From Chrysoperla carnea (taxonomy: Eukaryota; Arthropoda; Insecta; Neuroptera; Chrysopidae): a DNA stretch of 64,000 bases. The stretch covers positions 12,662,935-12,726,934 of the forward strand of contig NC_058338.1 in the NCBI RefSeq assembly GCF_905475395.1, read 5' to 3'. The position numbers were made by a program, and so were the translations under genes. Below the pieces are notes generated by a model. It worked only from the letters and a program-made list of their open reading frames with translations, did not search any database and was not told the DNA's origin. Each line of letters starts with the position of its first letter. The first letter of the stretch is position 1. Positions 1 to 27,815 of this stretch are shown piece by piece.

Positions 1-203
1 ACTTGAAAGGGGACGTTAGACTTTTGGGGTCTTTAAAAATGGAACTCGCGCTCGTCAATGATAAAAGATAGAAGAAATGCACGTACACACACACAAACAT
101 ACTTTTTCTCCAAATTTTTGTTAATGTTTTGTCCGGACCATAAAGATATGTTAAAAATTTCGATTTCGAAAATCAGACCCATTACAATAACCTGTAGTTA
201 TAC

Positions 204-3200
204 CTTTTCTAGGTATCCACTCGAATAAGCGACTCTTTTCATTAGTCCTTGTACTGCCGTAAGGAAAACACCGTATTAGAATATTTTCCAAATAATTTAC
301 AAACCAGCAAATACGTTACATACAGAAACACAATCATAAGTGTAGGAAACCTTATCTTACCAATAGGAAAACCAATAATCCATCGTGTTATTACAAATTT
401 GATTACCAATCAATAACAGAAACAATAAAATTAATTCGCATTTATTTCCTGCAGCCTTAAAATATTTCACAAATTGTTTTAAGTTATATGATCCCGTTTC
501 TACTTCCTCAATTTCTAAGCACTTTTTATTTTCCATTAAAGGTACAACATCTAACGACTAAAAAGTAAAAATTTAATTTTGAAATATCATGTATAATATT
601 ATTAAAAAATCAAATTAAATCAATTTCTTTTAACTTGTATATACTACATACCTTTCCATTTTTTGAGTTATCCTTGGACTCAAGCTCAGTATTTTGATCA
701 GTTTCAATTTTCTTTCGTAAGTGTTGTGTAAATTCCAAATTCTTGGCCAATAAGTCATTATAAGTACCTGCAGCTTCGACTTTTCCCTTGAAAAATAATA
801 ATTTTTAGTTTTCTAGGTAAGGTTAGAGAAGTCCTCTTCCTGTAATTGGTTAGAGAGCTCCTTCTTCCTGTAATAGGTCCCTCAACAATCATGGTGAGCT
901 GGTACATCTAATCGTCTATCAATGAGTTTTCACCCAATCATTTTACTGAGATGACGCAAGATTATAGTGGATTTTTAAAAATGCCAAAAAATGCACAGTT
1001 TTCACAGTTTTCTTAATCTATTTTTTTAACCCTTACAAAATATAAAGTTTGGCAACCATTTCGTTAGCCATTTATAATATATGAAGTAAGAAGTGTATAA
1101 TATAAGAAGTTAGACGTTCTTATGCATAAAACAAAGAAAACAACTTTTACTTACATTTTTTAGCACAACAATATAGTTAACATTTTGTAAATGTTGTATT
1201 TGATGAGTCACCAAAATTCTAGTTTTTCCCTTTAAATATTTTTCAATACATTCATGAAAAATATGTTTTCCAACATTAACATCCACAGCAGATAATGGAT
1301 CATCTAGTAAATAAATATCAGCATCACGATAAATTGCTCTTGCTAAATTAATACGAGCTCTTTGTCCACCACTTAACGATGCACCTTTATCACTAACCAA
1401 TGTTTCATCACCGTACGTTAACTGTTGAAAATCTTGTGCCAGTGAACATACTTTAATAACTTCTTTATATTTTTTCTCGTCATAAACTGATCCAAACAAA
1501 ATATTTTGTCGTATCGAACCACCAAATAACCAAGGATCCTGTGAACTATATGCAATTGTTCCATTTACATTAATTTTTCCACTATTTTTACTAATTTCCA
1601 TTAGGATTGCATTTAAAAATGAACTTTTCCCCGATCCAACTGGTCCAACTATTGTACACAATTCTCTTGCTTTAATGTGAATTGTTACATCACTTAACGT
1701 TTCCTTATCATTTGTCCAGCATGCATTATAATTTTTTATATTAATTTCACCATTTTTTTGTGAATTGGTACTTGTATTTGACGCTAATTTTTCTTCGAGT
1801 AGTAAAAAGTTTTGTATCCTTTTGATTGTGACCAACGTTTCGGATCCCATTGAAATAGCTTGTGGATAATAGAATGCCATTGAGCCCATAATTATTGTAA
1901 AATATTGATACAATGAAAATAGTTTTTCTGGTGTTACAACATTACCAAATAATGCGTAGGTAACAGCAGTTGTATAAATTGCAATTCGTTCTGTGTAATT
2001 CATGCTGGCCAAATTGTAGGCATTTAAATAATTCGAGTATTTTATTTTTTTTATTTCATTAATTCGAGCGTTGCGTACATAATTTTCAAATGGTTTCTCC
2101 CATGCATACATTTTTATAACTTGAATGCCGGAAATAATTTCATTCATTAACAATACTCTTTTATCCGTTAATTTTGCTGTTTTCTTTCGTAACATTCCAA
2201 ATAATTTGCCCAAATATCCTTAAGAAAATATAATATATTATAATATTTCCTTCACTTCGGTTTCATTTTCAAAAAACAAAGCAATAAATCCCATTTACTT
2301 TGTCTCTAAAGGTCAACCTTAACCTGCACTTTCAATTATATGGTCGGCTTCAAACCAACTTTGATTCAATTTAGTTTATTTTATTGAAGACCCTCATTGC
2401 AAAATAGTATGGGTGACAACTTCGAGTGCATTTTTTTTCCTTGCACCTGAAATTGTTGAAGTTGACCAAAAGCCAAACCCCTCCCTCGTTTTATCTGCTA
2501 CTTGTTTTGCATCTTTTCGAGATCCAAAATTCCCATTTTCACGAATGCTACCTACCATACCACAGTGGGGCAAAATAGGGAGGATTGATAAGTGTGTTTT
2601 GCACCACTTTTTAATATTGTTCGACAAAATTTAAGATAAGAAAATTTTCACAATCATCTGTCAATCGAAATGTTATAAATACCTTGTACTGGAAGTGTCA
2701 TTAATGCGATTACAGTAATTCCACATAGACAGGAAAACTGTACATTTTCCCATAAAAAATATGAAACAATTATTAATTGAATTGGTGATATTAAAATATA
2801 ATATAGAAAAACAAATACAAAATCAAATCGATTCACGTCATTTGACAATAAATTAATAATTTGTCCATTTGATGTTTGTGATAACGATGATACTTTTAAT
2901 CGCAGTATCTAAAATTTTAATAATTTCTATAATGACTTTAATTAACCAAAACTATCATTTAACCTTTAATCTACTCTTGGGTCAAAAACGACACAGATCC
3001 GATTATTTTTAAAATTTTGTACAATTTCGCTAGTAGATGTTAAAATAAAATATTTCGATTACTCGACCACAGATTTTCGGTTCGATATCATCGATGCCAT
3101 GGTTTTCTTGAGAATTATTACAAAAAAAAATGAGCCACTCGAAAGTAGATAGCGTTAATTTTTTTTTGAGGGTAGATTGAAGGTTTAAAAAACAAAAAGA

Positions 3201-5936
3201 TTACCTTTCGATAGATTAATGAGCAACAAGCAATTCGAATTCTCATTCCTAAAAGTTGTCGAGCTTTTAAAGAATGATTTACGGCAATTGCAATAATGAA
3301 TATATTCAAAATTAATAGGCTTGAATAAATGACTGCATCATTTAGTAAAAAATCGTCACCATCAGTTTTATTAAATGTTTCAATTAATTTACGTAACAGA
3401 AACGGTGTAATGATTCTGGAAAATTTATTTTATAAATCAGTTATTGCTGAGTAAAATTTTATTTGTGTAATTTGTCCAATTTGTACTCTAGTATCCGTTT
3501 ATCGTGTTTTTGTTATGTAAAAAACTTTTTAAGCATTCTTTATGAATTAATTATATCTATTATTATTACAGAATGGAAATATCCGTCCATGGTCGATACA
3601 AATTCACTAGAAAAATCGGGTACTCAACATGTTTTTCGTTTAAAAGTACCAGGCATACCTGACATACAAAATCCACAAAAATTAGTAATTGAAACTCCCT
3701 GAATACAGCAATATCAGTAGAAAAAGTGTGAAATTTTTCTAAAATGCCGGTATAGCAGACACATTTTGTACTTAAAATAGCTAAATAAATTTATTTTAAG
3801 CTGAAATTTACTTTGTGAGCTTTTTAAAAAGCTTCCAGGGACACTTTGTATGATTATAGCAACTAATTTTTCTTACCCAAAAAAACATTCAATTACGAGT
3901 AACACAAAAAACTGAATTACAATTGACAAATAAAAAGTTTTGATTAAAGCTTTTACAAAATGTGGTGTATAATTTGAGTTCAATTTATTTGTTAATAATT
4001 CTTGATTCCAATTTCTAAAAAATAGATAAAATATTAGAAATTTTATGTTTTATCATTTAAAAAATTGGACTTGTAACGTAATGAACTCACATATTGGGTT
4101 GACTACTAAATCAGAATTATGACTTTTTTAAACTAATACTACAATTATTTCATACAGCAAAAACAAAAAGTACTAATAAAGTTAAATTCTTTAAACACGT
4201 ATTTGATTTCCAAAATTAATACCTTAAATTTTCATAAAAATATCTTGTAAATAAAAAAAGCAAAGTACGAAAGGTATATAGTTCCTACCGGATGTTTCAC
4301 GACACCTCTCGATATTTTTTATCTACTTTTATGGATTTTAACTGTGTTCGCTTTGCTAGTACCAAAGCGATTGCCAATGAAATGAAAGTTTTTCTGATTT
4401 GACACGTCAATTGTTTATTAACAACTAAATATCAAACTTTTTCTTACTTTTCTAATTGATCACCCAGGAAATTTGAACGATTATGTGGTAGTGTTTCATA
4501 TAAATCTTTGATTTCCAAATTCTTCTTCATTCCTTTGTAAAATAATTTGAACAGCCATCTAAAATTTATACACAGCTTTATTTATTAAAAACTGTAGACA
4601 CTGTGCTGTCTCTGTGCTCTTTACAAAAACGTTTTGCCTTAGAATAAAATGCAAGATTCTATCTCTTAGCGTCTGTATTACATTGTCCAGATGTTTTTTC
4701 TTGTTTAATATTATATTGAACTGTATTCTTCGAGATGTTTGAATGATGCACAGTGGAGTCTTTATACCTTTCCGGGCAAAAGTCTGAAAACTCAACTCTT
4801 TTGTTTTGCATTGAAAGTTGTTTTTTGGTGTAGTTAGATAACCACTCCATCACCAATAGGTCATTTGAGTTACCTCAACGTAGCCCTCCCCCCTCATCGC
4901 CGTTTTGTAAGCCGCAATTAAGTAAATATTTTGCTTATATTGAAGACTAATATTTGTGCTTTATTTATTAGAATCTAAGTTAATGTTAAGCTTATATATA
5001 AAAGCTGATAGTAAATTAAATGTGATATATGTATGTATACATCAAGGAGCCCGGCGCGGCAGTTTTATATTATAACATTCATAGTATCAGTCAGTGTATT
5101 GGAGATGCATTGTATAGGCTAGGCGCACTATTAATCCCATACATTGCATTTATTTTTTCCGCTCCAAATTTTGACACATAATATTTGAATATGGTTTGCT
5201 ATATTTTTTATTAGCGAAGAGGGTAATATTTTCAACCATATTGTCTTTAAATTCTTGGCATACTGGTCTTAGTAAAAGTATAAATAATACCTACTGTAAT
5301 TAATTATTTTGATTAAAATATAATTTGTAATTAAAATTTTCCTGTTGTGTTTTTCCAGGCATACTGTCTAAGTAAAAGCAAACAGTAACTGTAAATAATT
5401 ATCTTAATTAAAATATAATTTTTAATTAAAAAATCCTATATATTATCAATCTACCTTCTTCCTATAAAACCAATGTTAAATATACCTATTTTGAAGTCAT
5501 TTATTTATTTAAATAATCGTACAACCTCCCCCCACCCCCTTAAAAATATAGAATTGATTTAGACTTAGTCCAACTTCATATTTAAAAAAGCCAGCCTTTT
5601 ATCCAAAATTACCCTGGCACTCGTACATCCTTAAATATTGCAATATTGCTAAATTTTACTGTTTTAAAGACAAGAATTGTAGGTTTTGAGTAAACTCTAG
5701 GTAAAACTTCAATTTGCCCAAGCGATTTCACAGTTTCCAATCTATGGCTTGATGATGGTGAACAAATTCTTATTTTAAGAATATTTATTTTATACAAAAT
5801 TTAAGAAAATTTAAAATTAAAAAAAAAAAAAAAAATATTTAAAAAAAACATACCCAAATGATAATTTTGAACAAAACAGGGCCTGTTGTTTTGGATTTTT
5901 TTTCACAATTGGTGTATTATTGTAAGCATTATCCAT
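204..5936 (-). CDS. ABCC transporter (MRP4 / l(2)03659-like), left tandem copy, 3' end beyond window
   Basis: Exons read on the minus strand: 5854-5936 (ATG at 5936), 4448-4558, 3877-4014, 3205-3415, 2683-2908, 1155-2218, 652-786, 361-557 and, less surely, 204-247. Phases agree at every junction and give 736 codons. About 550 more, covering the second membrane domain and second nucleotide-binding domain (NBD), must lie left of position 1. An N-terminal NPKQQALFCSKLSFGWLF leads into the first six-helix membrane domain. NBD1 sits in the 1155-2218 exon: Walker A GPVGSGKSS, Q-loop SSQDPWLFGGSIRQNILFG, signature LSGGQRARINLARA, Walker B IYLLDDPLSAVD and a His switch VTHQ. All key residues are present. 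The family is plasma-membrane ATP-driven efflux pumps for anionic conjugates and cyclic nucleotides; the substrate here is unknown. Compared with the right copy it has one extra intron (3416-3876) and lacks two (three exons are fused in 1155-2218). Confidence 0.9.
4559..5853 (-). other. Intron 1 of left ABCC copy
   Basis: No gene seen. It holds a diverged direct duplication of about 105 bp (units near 5257 and 5364, each beginning GCATACTG) and long A/T tracts near 5820-5850 next to the exon 1 donor. Open frames on both strands are short and unlike known proteins. Confidence 0.5.
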
Positions 5937-6523
5937 AGTTGTTTTGTAATATACGGTTCGACAGTTTTATTAAAAAATTCACTTTAACAACAATATTAAT
6001 AATAATATATTAAAAAATTACTATGTAGTATGTTTAAGCTACAACTATGAACTGCTTAGCATGCATTATCTAGATGAGATAGATTTCTTCTTGAAAATAT
6101 AATAAATTCAATTTTTACACAAGAAAAACTTCATTTACAAAGCAAATTATGGTAAGCATATATTTATTTACCCCCTATACCATCTAAAAATATCAAGGTC
6201 ATAGCTAGCTCAAAATTTACCAAATATAAAAAGAGTTTCAACTACAATAATGGAATACGGTAGATGACCGTGAAAACTCTTTTGATATAAAAAAGCATTA
6301 ACCATACCAACTATCCTTACTGTATCCAATTATGTGCGCGTTGATCGCATTTCGCAGTATTTTCAATCCCACTTTCTGTCTTTTTTTCACTTTCCATGTC
6401 TCGATGTTTCTATTCACAACAAGTGACTGAGCTAACTGTTGAAATACCATGTATAGACAGTGTTAATTACGCAATCGTTAATTTTTTTACGTCATGTAAG
6501 TAAAGAAAGATAGTCACTCTTTA

Positions 6524-6921
6524 TACAGTCGTGTATATACCGTGTGTGTTTGAAGCATCTTGGGATAGAATTATGTCTGTAGTATGACTGAATACAGAAT
6601 ACATTCGTTTAGTAATGCATCTAAAAGAGTAAGACTACAGATACGATAAACAGATACGATAGGACAAGCTGTTGTATGCTTACAGAGAGTGGGAGATTTG
6701 TTGCATACAAATATTATTAAGTGCTTTGATAACGTTCAATCATTACTAGTATGTGAATGCTTTTGGAAATACGTGTTTGTATTCTGTTTATTGGTATTAT
6801 TATAACAATTTCTCCTCTCTTTTAGATGCATTACTTAATGAATGTATTCTGTATTCAGTCATACTACAGACATAATTCTATCCCTAGATGCTTCAAACAC
6901 ACACGGTATAACACGACTGTA
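6524..6921. mobile_element. Foldback / MITE-like element with about 105-bp inverted arms
   Basis: Left arm 6524-6629 and right arm 6817-6921 are near-perfect reverse complements; each outer end reads TACAGTCGTG and each inner end AAAAGAG. The 187-bp centre has no coding sense. This is the structure of a non-autonomous foldback DNA element. I see no convincing target-site duplication. The few arm mismatches suggest a moderately young insertion. Confidence 0.8.
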
Positions 6922-7407
6922 GTGTCACACACACATATTTAACTGATAATTCCATATAATACAAGCTAAATAATGCTCGAAGTAATTGCATCGAATATTA
7001 CTATTAATTGATTACTTCCAATAGACATGACAATATTATTGATACTTCGTTTATTTTAAGATATTTTAAAAGTTTCAATTGAATTATTAAACACTTGATT
7101 TTAATTGATTAATTACTTTCAATATAGACATGACTATATTATTGATACATCGTTTGTTTTAAGGCATTTTAAAGGATTCAATTAGATTATTTTTCACAGT
7201 ACATTTACTTGACATAATTAACTTACACTTGGCATAATTATTAACAGAAGGTATAAATAACAAAATATGTCGCCTTAATTCTATTTAGCAATAATTACCC
7301 TAATATCTACCCATCAATAACTCATAAAACAAGTATCTAAAAGTAATGAAATTTAACATGAATTTTCATGAATTTCCTCCTAAAGAAATGGAGCTATTCC
7401 ACCCAAA

Positions 7408-7704
7408 GTCGCCCTATATTATTAGCTCAGTTGGTTAAGGCGTAACCAATTCCATCCGCGGTATGCTTAGGGAAGCGGGCTCGATTCCCGCCATCGCAAC
7501 AAAATTAATTTTATTAATAGTTGTGATGGGCTGGTGTATGCACGGTATATGCATGAAGGAGGTGTACTCAGCCTCTGAAATTGAGGAGCTGATAAATGAA
7601 ATTATCAGCGGAAAGGTGGTAAAACACATATATGGTATCACAATGGGCTCTATAGCCTAAGTGTGTCCTTCGTGGGCAGCCAATATAACCTAACCTAACC
7701 TACC
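7408..7704 (+). mobile_element. tRNA-derived SINE, copy A (full length)
   Basis: The 5' part resembles a tRNA: A box TTAGCTCAGTTGG near 7430 and B box GGCTCGATTCC near 7478, with no anticodon-stem fit that would make it a working tRNA. A body with AAATTAATTTT and ATGCATGAAGGAGG follows. The last 65 bp (GGTATCACAATGGGC onward) match the 3' end of the LINE copies at 34946-35543 and 17190-17471. The tail is repeated CCTAA. Two further copies lie at 11683 and 20552. SINEs of this type are transcribed by RNA polymerase III and mobilised by a LINE with the same 3' end. Confidence 0.85.
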
Positions 7705-8370
7705 ATGCATTTTCACAAATTTCCTCCCAAAGAAATAAAGCTAGTACTTTTGTACCGAATATGGAATTTTACAAAAATTTTCTTAATTGCATATCAACCC
7801 TATCTAATACGGTGTCAAAAATAACTATGGTTGTGGATGGAAAAGTTTACAGATTAATTTAAAACTTATTTGTTAGATTTTATTTTTGAAACTTATTTGT
7901 TAGAAAATAGTTTTTTATATTGTTTTTCACGATTGAAAGTTAGTAACATCCTCTCGTTAGCGTTATTGATATAAAAGTATTTATTTTAAAATTATGTTCA
8001 TTTTTTTTTTTCAAAGAAAGAATTTTCTTTTTTCATTCATTTTACTACAGAACAGATACTCAGATATTGATAAATTGTTTCATTATCAATTATTTACTTT
8101 TGAATATTTCATATTTTATAGATTTAAATAAAACACAAAATTATGTAAGCATCTATTTATTCATCGATAAATAAATAATTAGCTAAAAAAAAAGTCGATT
8201 GTTATCGTATTTTACCTATAAGTTATTTATGTTATTTACATGAATTATTTTTAATTAATTAATACTAATTAATATTAATTTTAAGTATTGTACACGCTTC
8301 ATTGATAAAAATATCAAATACTCTAAGTAAACAACAAATAACTTACTGAATCTTGGAGAACAAAACATAA

Positions 8371-8590
8371 TTATTTTTCCCAATTTTCGACATCAAATTT
8401 ATTTACTTCATGACTACTATATGAAAATCTCAATGCTCTGACATTATTAAAAGACCCAGAACATCGGATAACTCCAATTCGTCTAGATCTTGGCGAAGCC
8501 ACCATCAATGCTGCTACACATCGATCATGAAAGTCCAGGTCATAAGGCTTACCTTGGTGTAGCTGGAGCTCAATTTGGACAGTTTCAATA
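8371..8590 (-). other. Unrecognised coding-like stretch (possible orphan exon or gene fragment)
   Basis: Read on the minus strand, about 73 codons are open with balanced codon use unlike the AT-rich surroundings, ending at a TAA (8371-8373). Recognisable pieces of the peptide are PYDLDFHDRCVAALMVASPR, RRIGVIRCSGSFNNVRALRF and VNKFDVENWEK. There is no in-frame ATG, and a stop lies just upstream of 8590, so it would need a splice acceptor (an AG occurs near 8573) or be a broken remnant. I do not recognise the family and found no partner exon nearby. It could equally be part of an unknown mobile element. Confidence 0.3.
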
Positions 8591-9537
8591 AAAAATTAGG
8601 TAATTTTGACATTGAATATTAAAGTTTAAACATTATTTTGACATTTAAAATTGCCATAACTTTCGAAAATCATGAAGGATTTTGAAAAAAATTTTGTTGT
8701 CTGCCGGGCCTAAAATATGTAAAAATATGAAGAGGTTCATTTGAAAATCAAAATTTGGATGTTGAAAAAAAATTTTGATCTCTTAAAATAAAGGAATAAG
8801 CTCTAAGAAAAATGTAGGTGAATCGTTATGGACTGATCACTTTGTATAGACATGAAACCAACAATTATATTTTTAAGTGTAATTATAATAGTTTTTGTAA
8901 CTTGTAAGGAATATTTTCTTGATTTCATTTGTCTATAATCATTCATTTAAACTGACCTTGTCTGTCAGTCACTTAGTGGAGCCTATTAGGACATTCAAAA
9001 GCTTTGAAAAAGACAATACAAGTAATTTGTTTAAAAAAATAATATTTTTATTTTGTAAATTCATTCTGCATAATTTTTTTTTTACATTTTAACATTCAAC
9101 ACAATTACACTACAATTAATTATAAAATTCAAATACGTAATTTAACAACAAACTAACATCGATCATACAAAATATATCAAAATCACGGATGCTTAACTCT
9201 CGATAAAGAGTGATAAATCGTATAAACATAAATTATAAAAAATATAGAAATTCAAAAATTAATTCAACGAGTCTGTCCAGAAAATTTTTAAAGGTACCTT
9301 TACAGAGAATAAAATAGCAAAAATAATGATTTTACGCGTAATTAGTAATTCTAAAAAAAAAAAAATTAAAATAACAAATACTTCATATTTTACAAGCTTT
9401 TTATTTCCCTTGCAACGTATTTAGTTTGTTCGGATGGAATCTTGCAACTAAATTTTTTAAGCAGGCAATGTATTTTTGTGGTGAGCTTTACCTGATTTTC
9501 CCATCGCTGCCACCATATTTGATACACAATAAAAAAT

Positions 9538-9780
9538 TTAAATAAAAAATACCTTTTAGGTACAAACTTTTATTGTATTAAGAAGTAGAAAATTATTTTC
9601 ATTATCAGTCACTCATACACGACTATTAGTAAAAGCTTGAGGCGCTCTGATTCATTCTTGATATTTTAAATTCAGCACATCCAACTTTTATAAATAGTCG
9701 TGTAGGAGTGACTCGAAAAAAAATTATTTCCTACTTTTTAGTGCAATAAAAACTTTTTAGTGCAATATTTTTTATTAAAA
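9538..9780. repeat. Inverted repeat, arms about 96 bp
   Basis: Arms 9538-9635 and 9685-9780 are imperfect reverse complements. Shared blocks include CACGACTATT next to the centre and ACTTTTTATTGCA-like blocks outward. Most likely a short non-autonomous DNA transposon. No coding sequence. Confidence 0.65.
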
Positions 9781-9900
9781 TTTTTAAAAACTTTATTATT
9801 CTTTCTATAAAAAATTGTAATTTTGCTTTTTATCAAAATATACTTTGATTCACAAAACGAATTCTTTTAGAGTTTTTGACGTAGTATTTACTTTGTAAAA

Positions 9901-10283
9901 TATACAAAGTATTATATAATTGACTGCAAAACTCTTGACTTCCTACCGTTCTTTACCAAATTTTGATCTGAGGTGTAATTTTCGAGATAATTAACCTAAT
10001 CAATTAATAAATTTATCCAATGACAGAGCACTTAGAAATATAAAGATGTCTTTATAGTTATTAATTATCATACTATCTTACCTCACTTTTCACCCAGTCA
10101 CGATAAAGAAATCTTTCTATTTTTTAGTGTTCTGTCATTGGACAAATTTATTAATTGATTTGGTTAATTACCTCCGAAATTATTCCTCAGATCGAAATTT
10201 GGTAAAAAGGTTTTTCGTTCGTCTTTACAAGCTTAGTTAGAAAGTCGAGAGTTCTGCAATCAATTATAAAACACCTTGTATAT
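9901..10283. repeat. Inverted repeat, arms about 135-165 bp
   Basis: The left arm (about 9901-10035) begins TATACAAAGTATTATATAAT. The right arm (about 10116-10283) on the other strand begins TATACAAGGTGTTTTATAAT. Long matching blocks include AATCAATTAATAAATTT and CCAATGACAGA. The ends resemble the AGGGTGTTTTATAAT termini often seen in insect non-autonomous elements. Arms are diverged, so it is fairly old. Confidence 0.7.
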
Positions 10284-10382
10284 GGGGGGGGGGAGATTGG
10301 GTTTAATTCTTTTATTATTTTGAAAAGTATTCGATTTTTTTTACTGTACAGGCTTATTGTTTTTTTTTTCGATTATTATCAT

Positions 10383-10388
10383 TTTATT
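10383..10388 (-). terminator. Candidate poly(A) signal of the right ABCC gene
   Basis: AATAAA on the minus strand, about 70 bp past the stop codon at 10457. Consistent in distance, but AATAAA is common in such AT-rich DNA. Confidence 0.4.
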
Positions 10389-10456
10389 TAGGTTCAGAGA
10401 TCTAGCCGAGGAACAAGTATACTTAAAATACATAAATTAAATTATAATTAAATTAT

Positions 10457-25885
<15,429 letters not shown>

Positions 25886-26747
25886 ATTGTGTGTGTGCAA
25901 AGCAAACCAATTAAAATTTAAAATCAATAAATTTACACAAATCAAGTTATTATTAAATTTTAAATTGTGCAAGTTCAACTAACGCAACATAATTTTAAAA
26001 TATATTTTTCACTCCACTGTAGGTCCGGTAATAAAATTTAATTTTTTTTTTAATTGAACTAAATCAAATTGTTATTTAATTGAGTTTTAAAAGTGAACTG
26101 AAAATCATGAGAGTTATCATTTTATTTATTAAATTAATATTGTTTCAAAAGCCCCAGAAAATGAAAGATAACGCTTTTATAATATTTATAATAAAATCAT
26201 TGAAATAATACGTTATCTAGTTAATATAATAATATGTATAATGTACGTATAACAATTAACTAGCTAATTGTACATTGTATTGTAATACCCACGATTACGA
26301 TAACAATCCTTAGATATTTTATTTAATTGTATAGTTACATTCAATAAAATCTAACCGACCTAAAAGGATGTATGAGCATGACACAATGTTTGGTTTAAAG
26401 GCTCAAAATTTTTTTCATAGGCAGACTTTTACTCAAAGAATATGTGGTTAAAATTTCAGCATAGATATCCGTGCAAATTTTTCAAGAAAAAAGTCATTGA
26501 AAATCAATATAAAATACATTGGCTCTTATGGAGGAATCTCAAAAAACAACATATTTTGAAAGTTGGAACGAATGAAGACGAATTAAAAAAAAAACTTTCA
26601 AATAGAAAGTAAACATATAAGCAATGGCATGGAAAAGAAAAAAACCAAAGTACGAGCAGGGTAGATTTAGAGTTGAAATTATTTTTATTTTATTTTCAAC
26701 TTTGATGATGAATTTTGTTTTAACTTGACATGAATATATCCGCCTTG

Positions 26748-26800
26748 GTTTTCACACTATGGCCTAAGTGTGTCTCTCGAGGACAGCCAATATAACTTAA
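26748..26800 (+). mobile_element. Isolated LINE/SINE 3' tail fragment
   Basis: TATGGCCTAAGTGTGTCTCT, GGACAGCCAATATAAC and a degraded CTTAATC end match the shared 3' end of the SINE and LINE copies in this window. Too short to say which of the two it came from. Confidence 0.65.
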
Positions 26801-27089
26801 TCTATTTCCTATAAGCAAGTTGTTTACTTTAAGTTTAAAGGTCTACTATTCTTTACATTCTTTATAGAAATCCTTTATATATGTTCAAATTTTTTGAACA
26901 AAGTTTCAGTTACAAATATTTTAAATATAGCGATATTGTCATTACTATTTTATAAGTTTCAATGTTAGTAAAATGGCAATTTTTGAATGAATTACGAATA
27001 ATTTTAAAGAACAAGAATAAAAATCGAATTAATTATAAATAATGCCCTTATTGCCAGTCATAAAAGGAGTACTAAAACAGCATTCACCA

Positions 27090-27815
27090 AATAAACAACG
27101 ATTTGTCTAAACAAATAGAAAATCTACAGACGCTAAATTGGCGTAGATCGTAAGTAAAGCCCAGGATCCATAGACGATAAAGAAAATGTTCTTTGCTCAA
27201 ATCTAGGTATAGAAGTAGCTTTTGACAACACAGAGAATATAATTTTAGAAGCTGTGTAGTATATCGGCATAGAAAACTCCATTGCTAAGTGGATAGACTC
27301 AATGCTTTTTTAGAGAAACATAAAGCTTCACTTAAATAATGTCATATCACAACGAAAGTCACGAGAGATTGCCCGCAAGAAGGAGCATTGTCACCAGTAC
27401 TGTGGTATCTAGCAGACGATACATTAATTGCAGCCGATTAATGATTTGCTAGGATATGCTGATGACATAGCCATCATTATCAGAGGTGAAGTGAGAAAGC
27501 ACCTCTTCTGCTCACATAATGCGGTGAATATGGTCGATCGATGGTTTAAGCAGTGTAAACTTTCAGTAAATATAGACAAAACCATTACTGTATCATTCAC
27601 CTAATGGAGACTAAAGTGAACCCCATTATACGCGTCAGTTAAATATCTAGGAGTAAATCTAGATGCTAAACTCACCGGAACTCGTCATATCGACAAAGAA
27701 GTACAAAGAGCGATAGCAATCCTGTAGGCAAGTCGCAAATTCTCAGAAAGAGAGTGGGGATAAATCAAAACACTAAAATCATTCTGGTTCGAAAGTTTAC
27801 TTGAAGTTTTTTCTC
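27090..27815 (+). pseudogene. Decayed LINE reverse transcriptase fragment
   Basis: Translated plus-strand pieces show a reverse transcriptase core: VAFDNTENIILEAV (motif A region), RDCPQEGALSPVLW (motif B), LLGYADDIAIIIRGE with the catalytic YADD box near 27450, a WFKQCKLSVNIDKT stretch and VKYLGVNLDAKLT. In-frame stops (for example after LEAV and after VLW) and shifts break it, and both ends are missing. Order and motifs fit non-LTR elements of the Jockey/R1/I group. It may be an old internal piece of the LINE whose 3' ends lie at 17190 and 34946, but no overlapping segment allows a test here. Confidence 0.8.

Larger units (their letters stand above)
5937..10456. other. Spacer between the two ABCC copies
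   Basis: This 4.5 kb spacer separates the 5' end of the left ABCC gene from the 3' end of the right one. It contains a foldback element (6524-6921), a SINE (7408-7704), an unrecognised coding-like stretch (8371-8590) and two long inverted repeats (9538-9780 and 9901-10283). The rest is AT-rich and unannotated. No core promoter for the left gene could be defined with confidence. Confidence 0.6.

Noticed and set aside
7420-7500. tRNA gene at the SINE heads (also near 11690 and 20560)
   Set aside because: A and B boxes are good, but the cloverleaf does not close, and each head continues into the SINE body and LINE-like tail. Three diverged copies share this layout.
7463-7660. Open frames on both strands over SINE copy A
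   Set aside because: They are by-products of the SINE sequence; the same frame is not kept in copy C.
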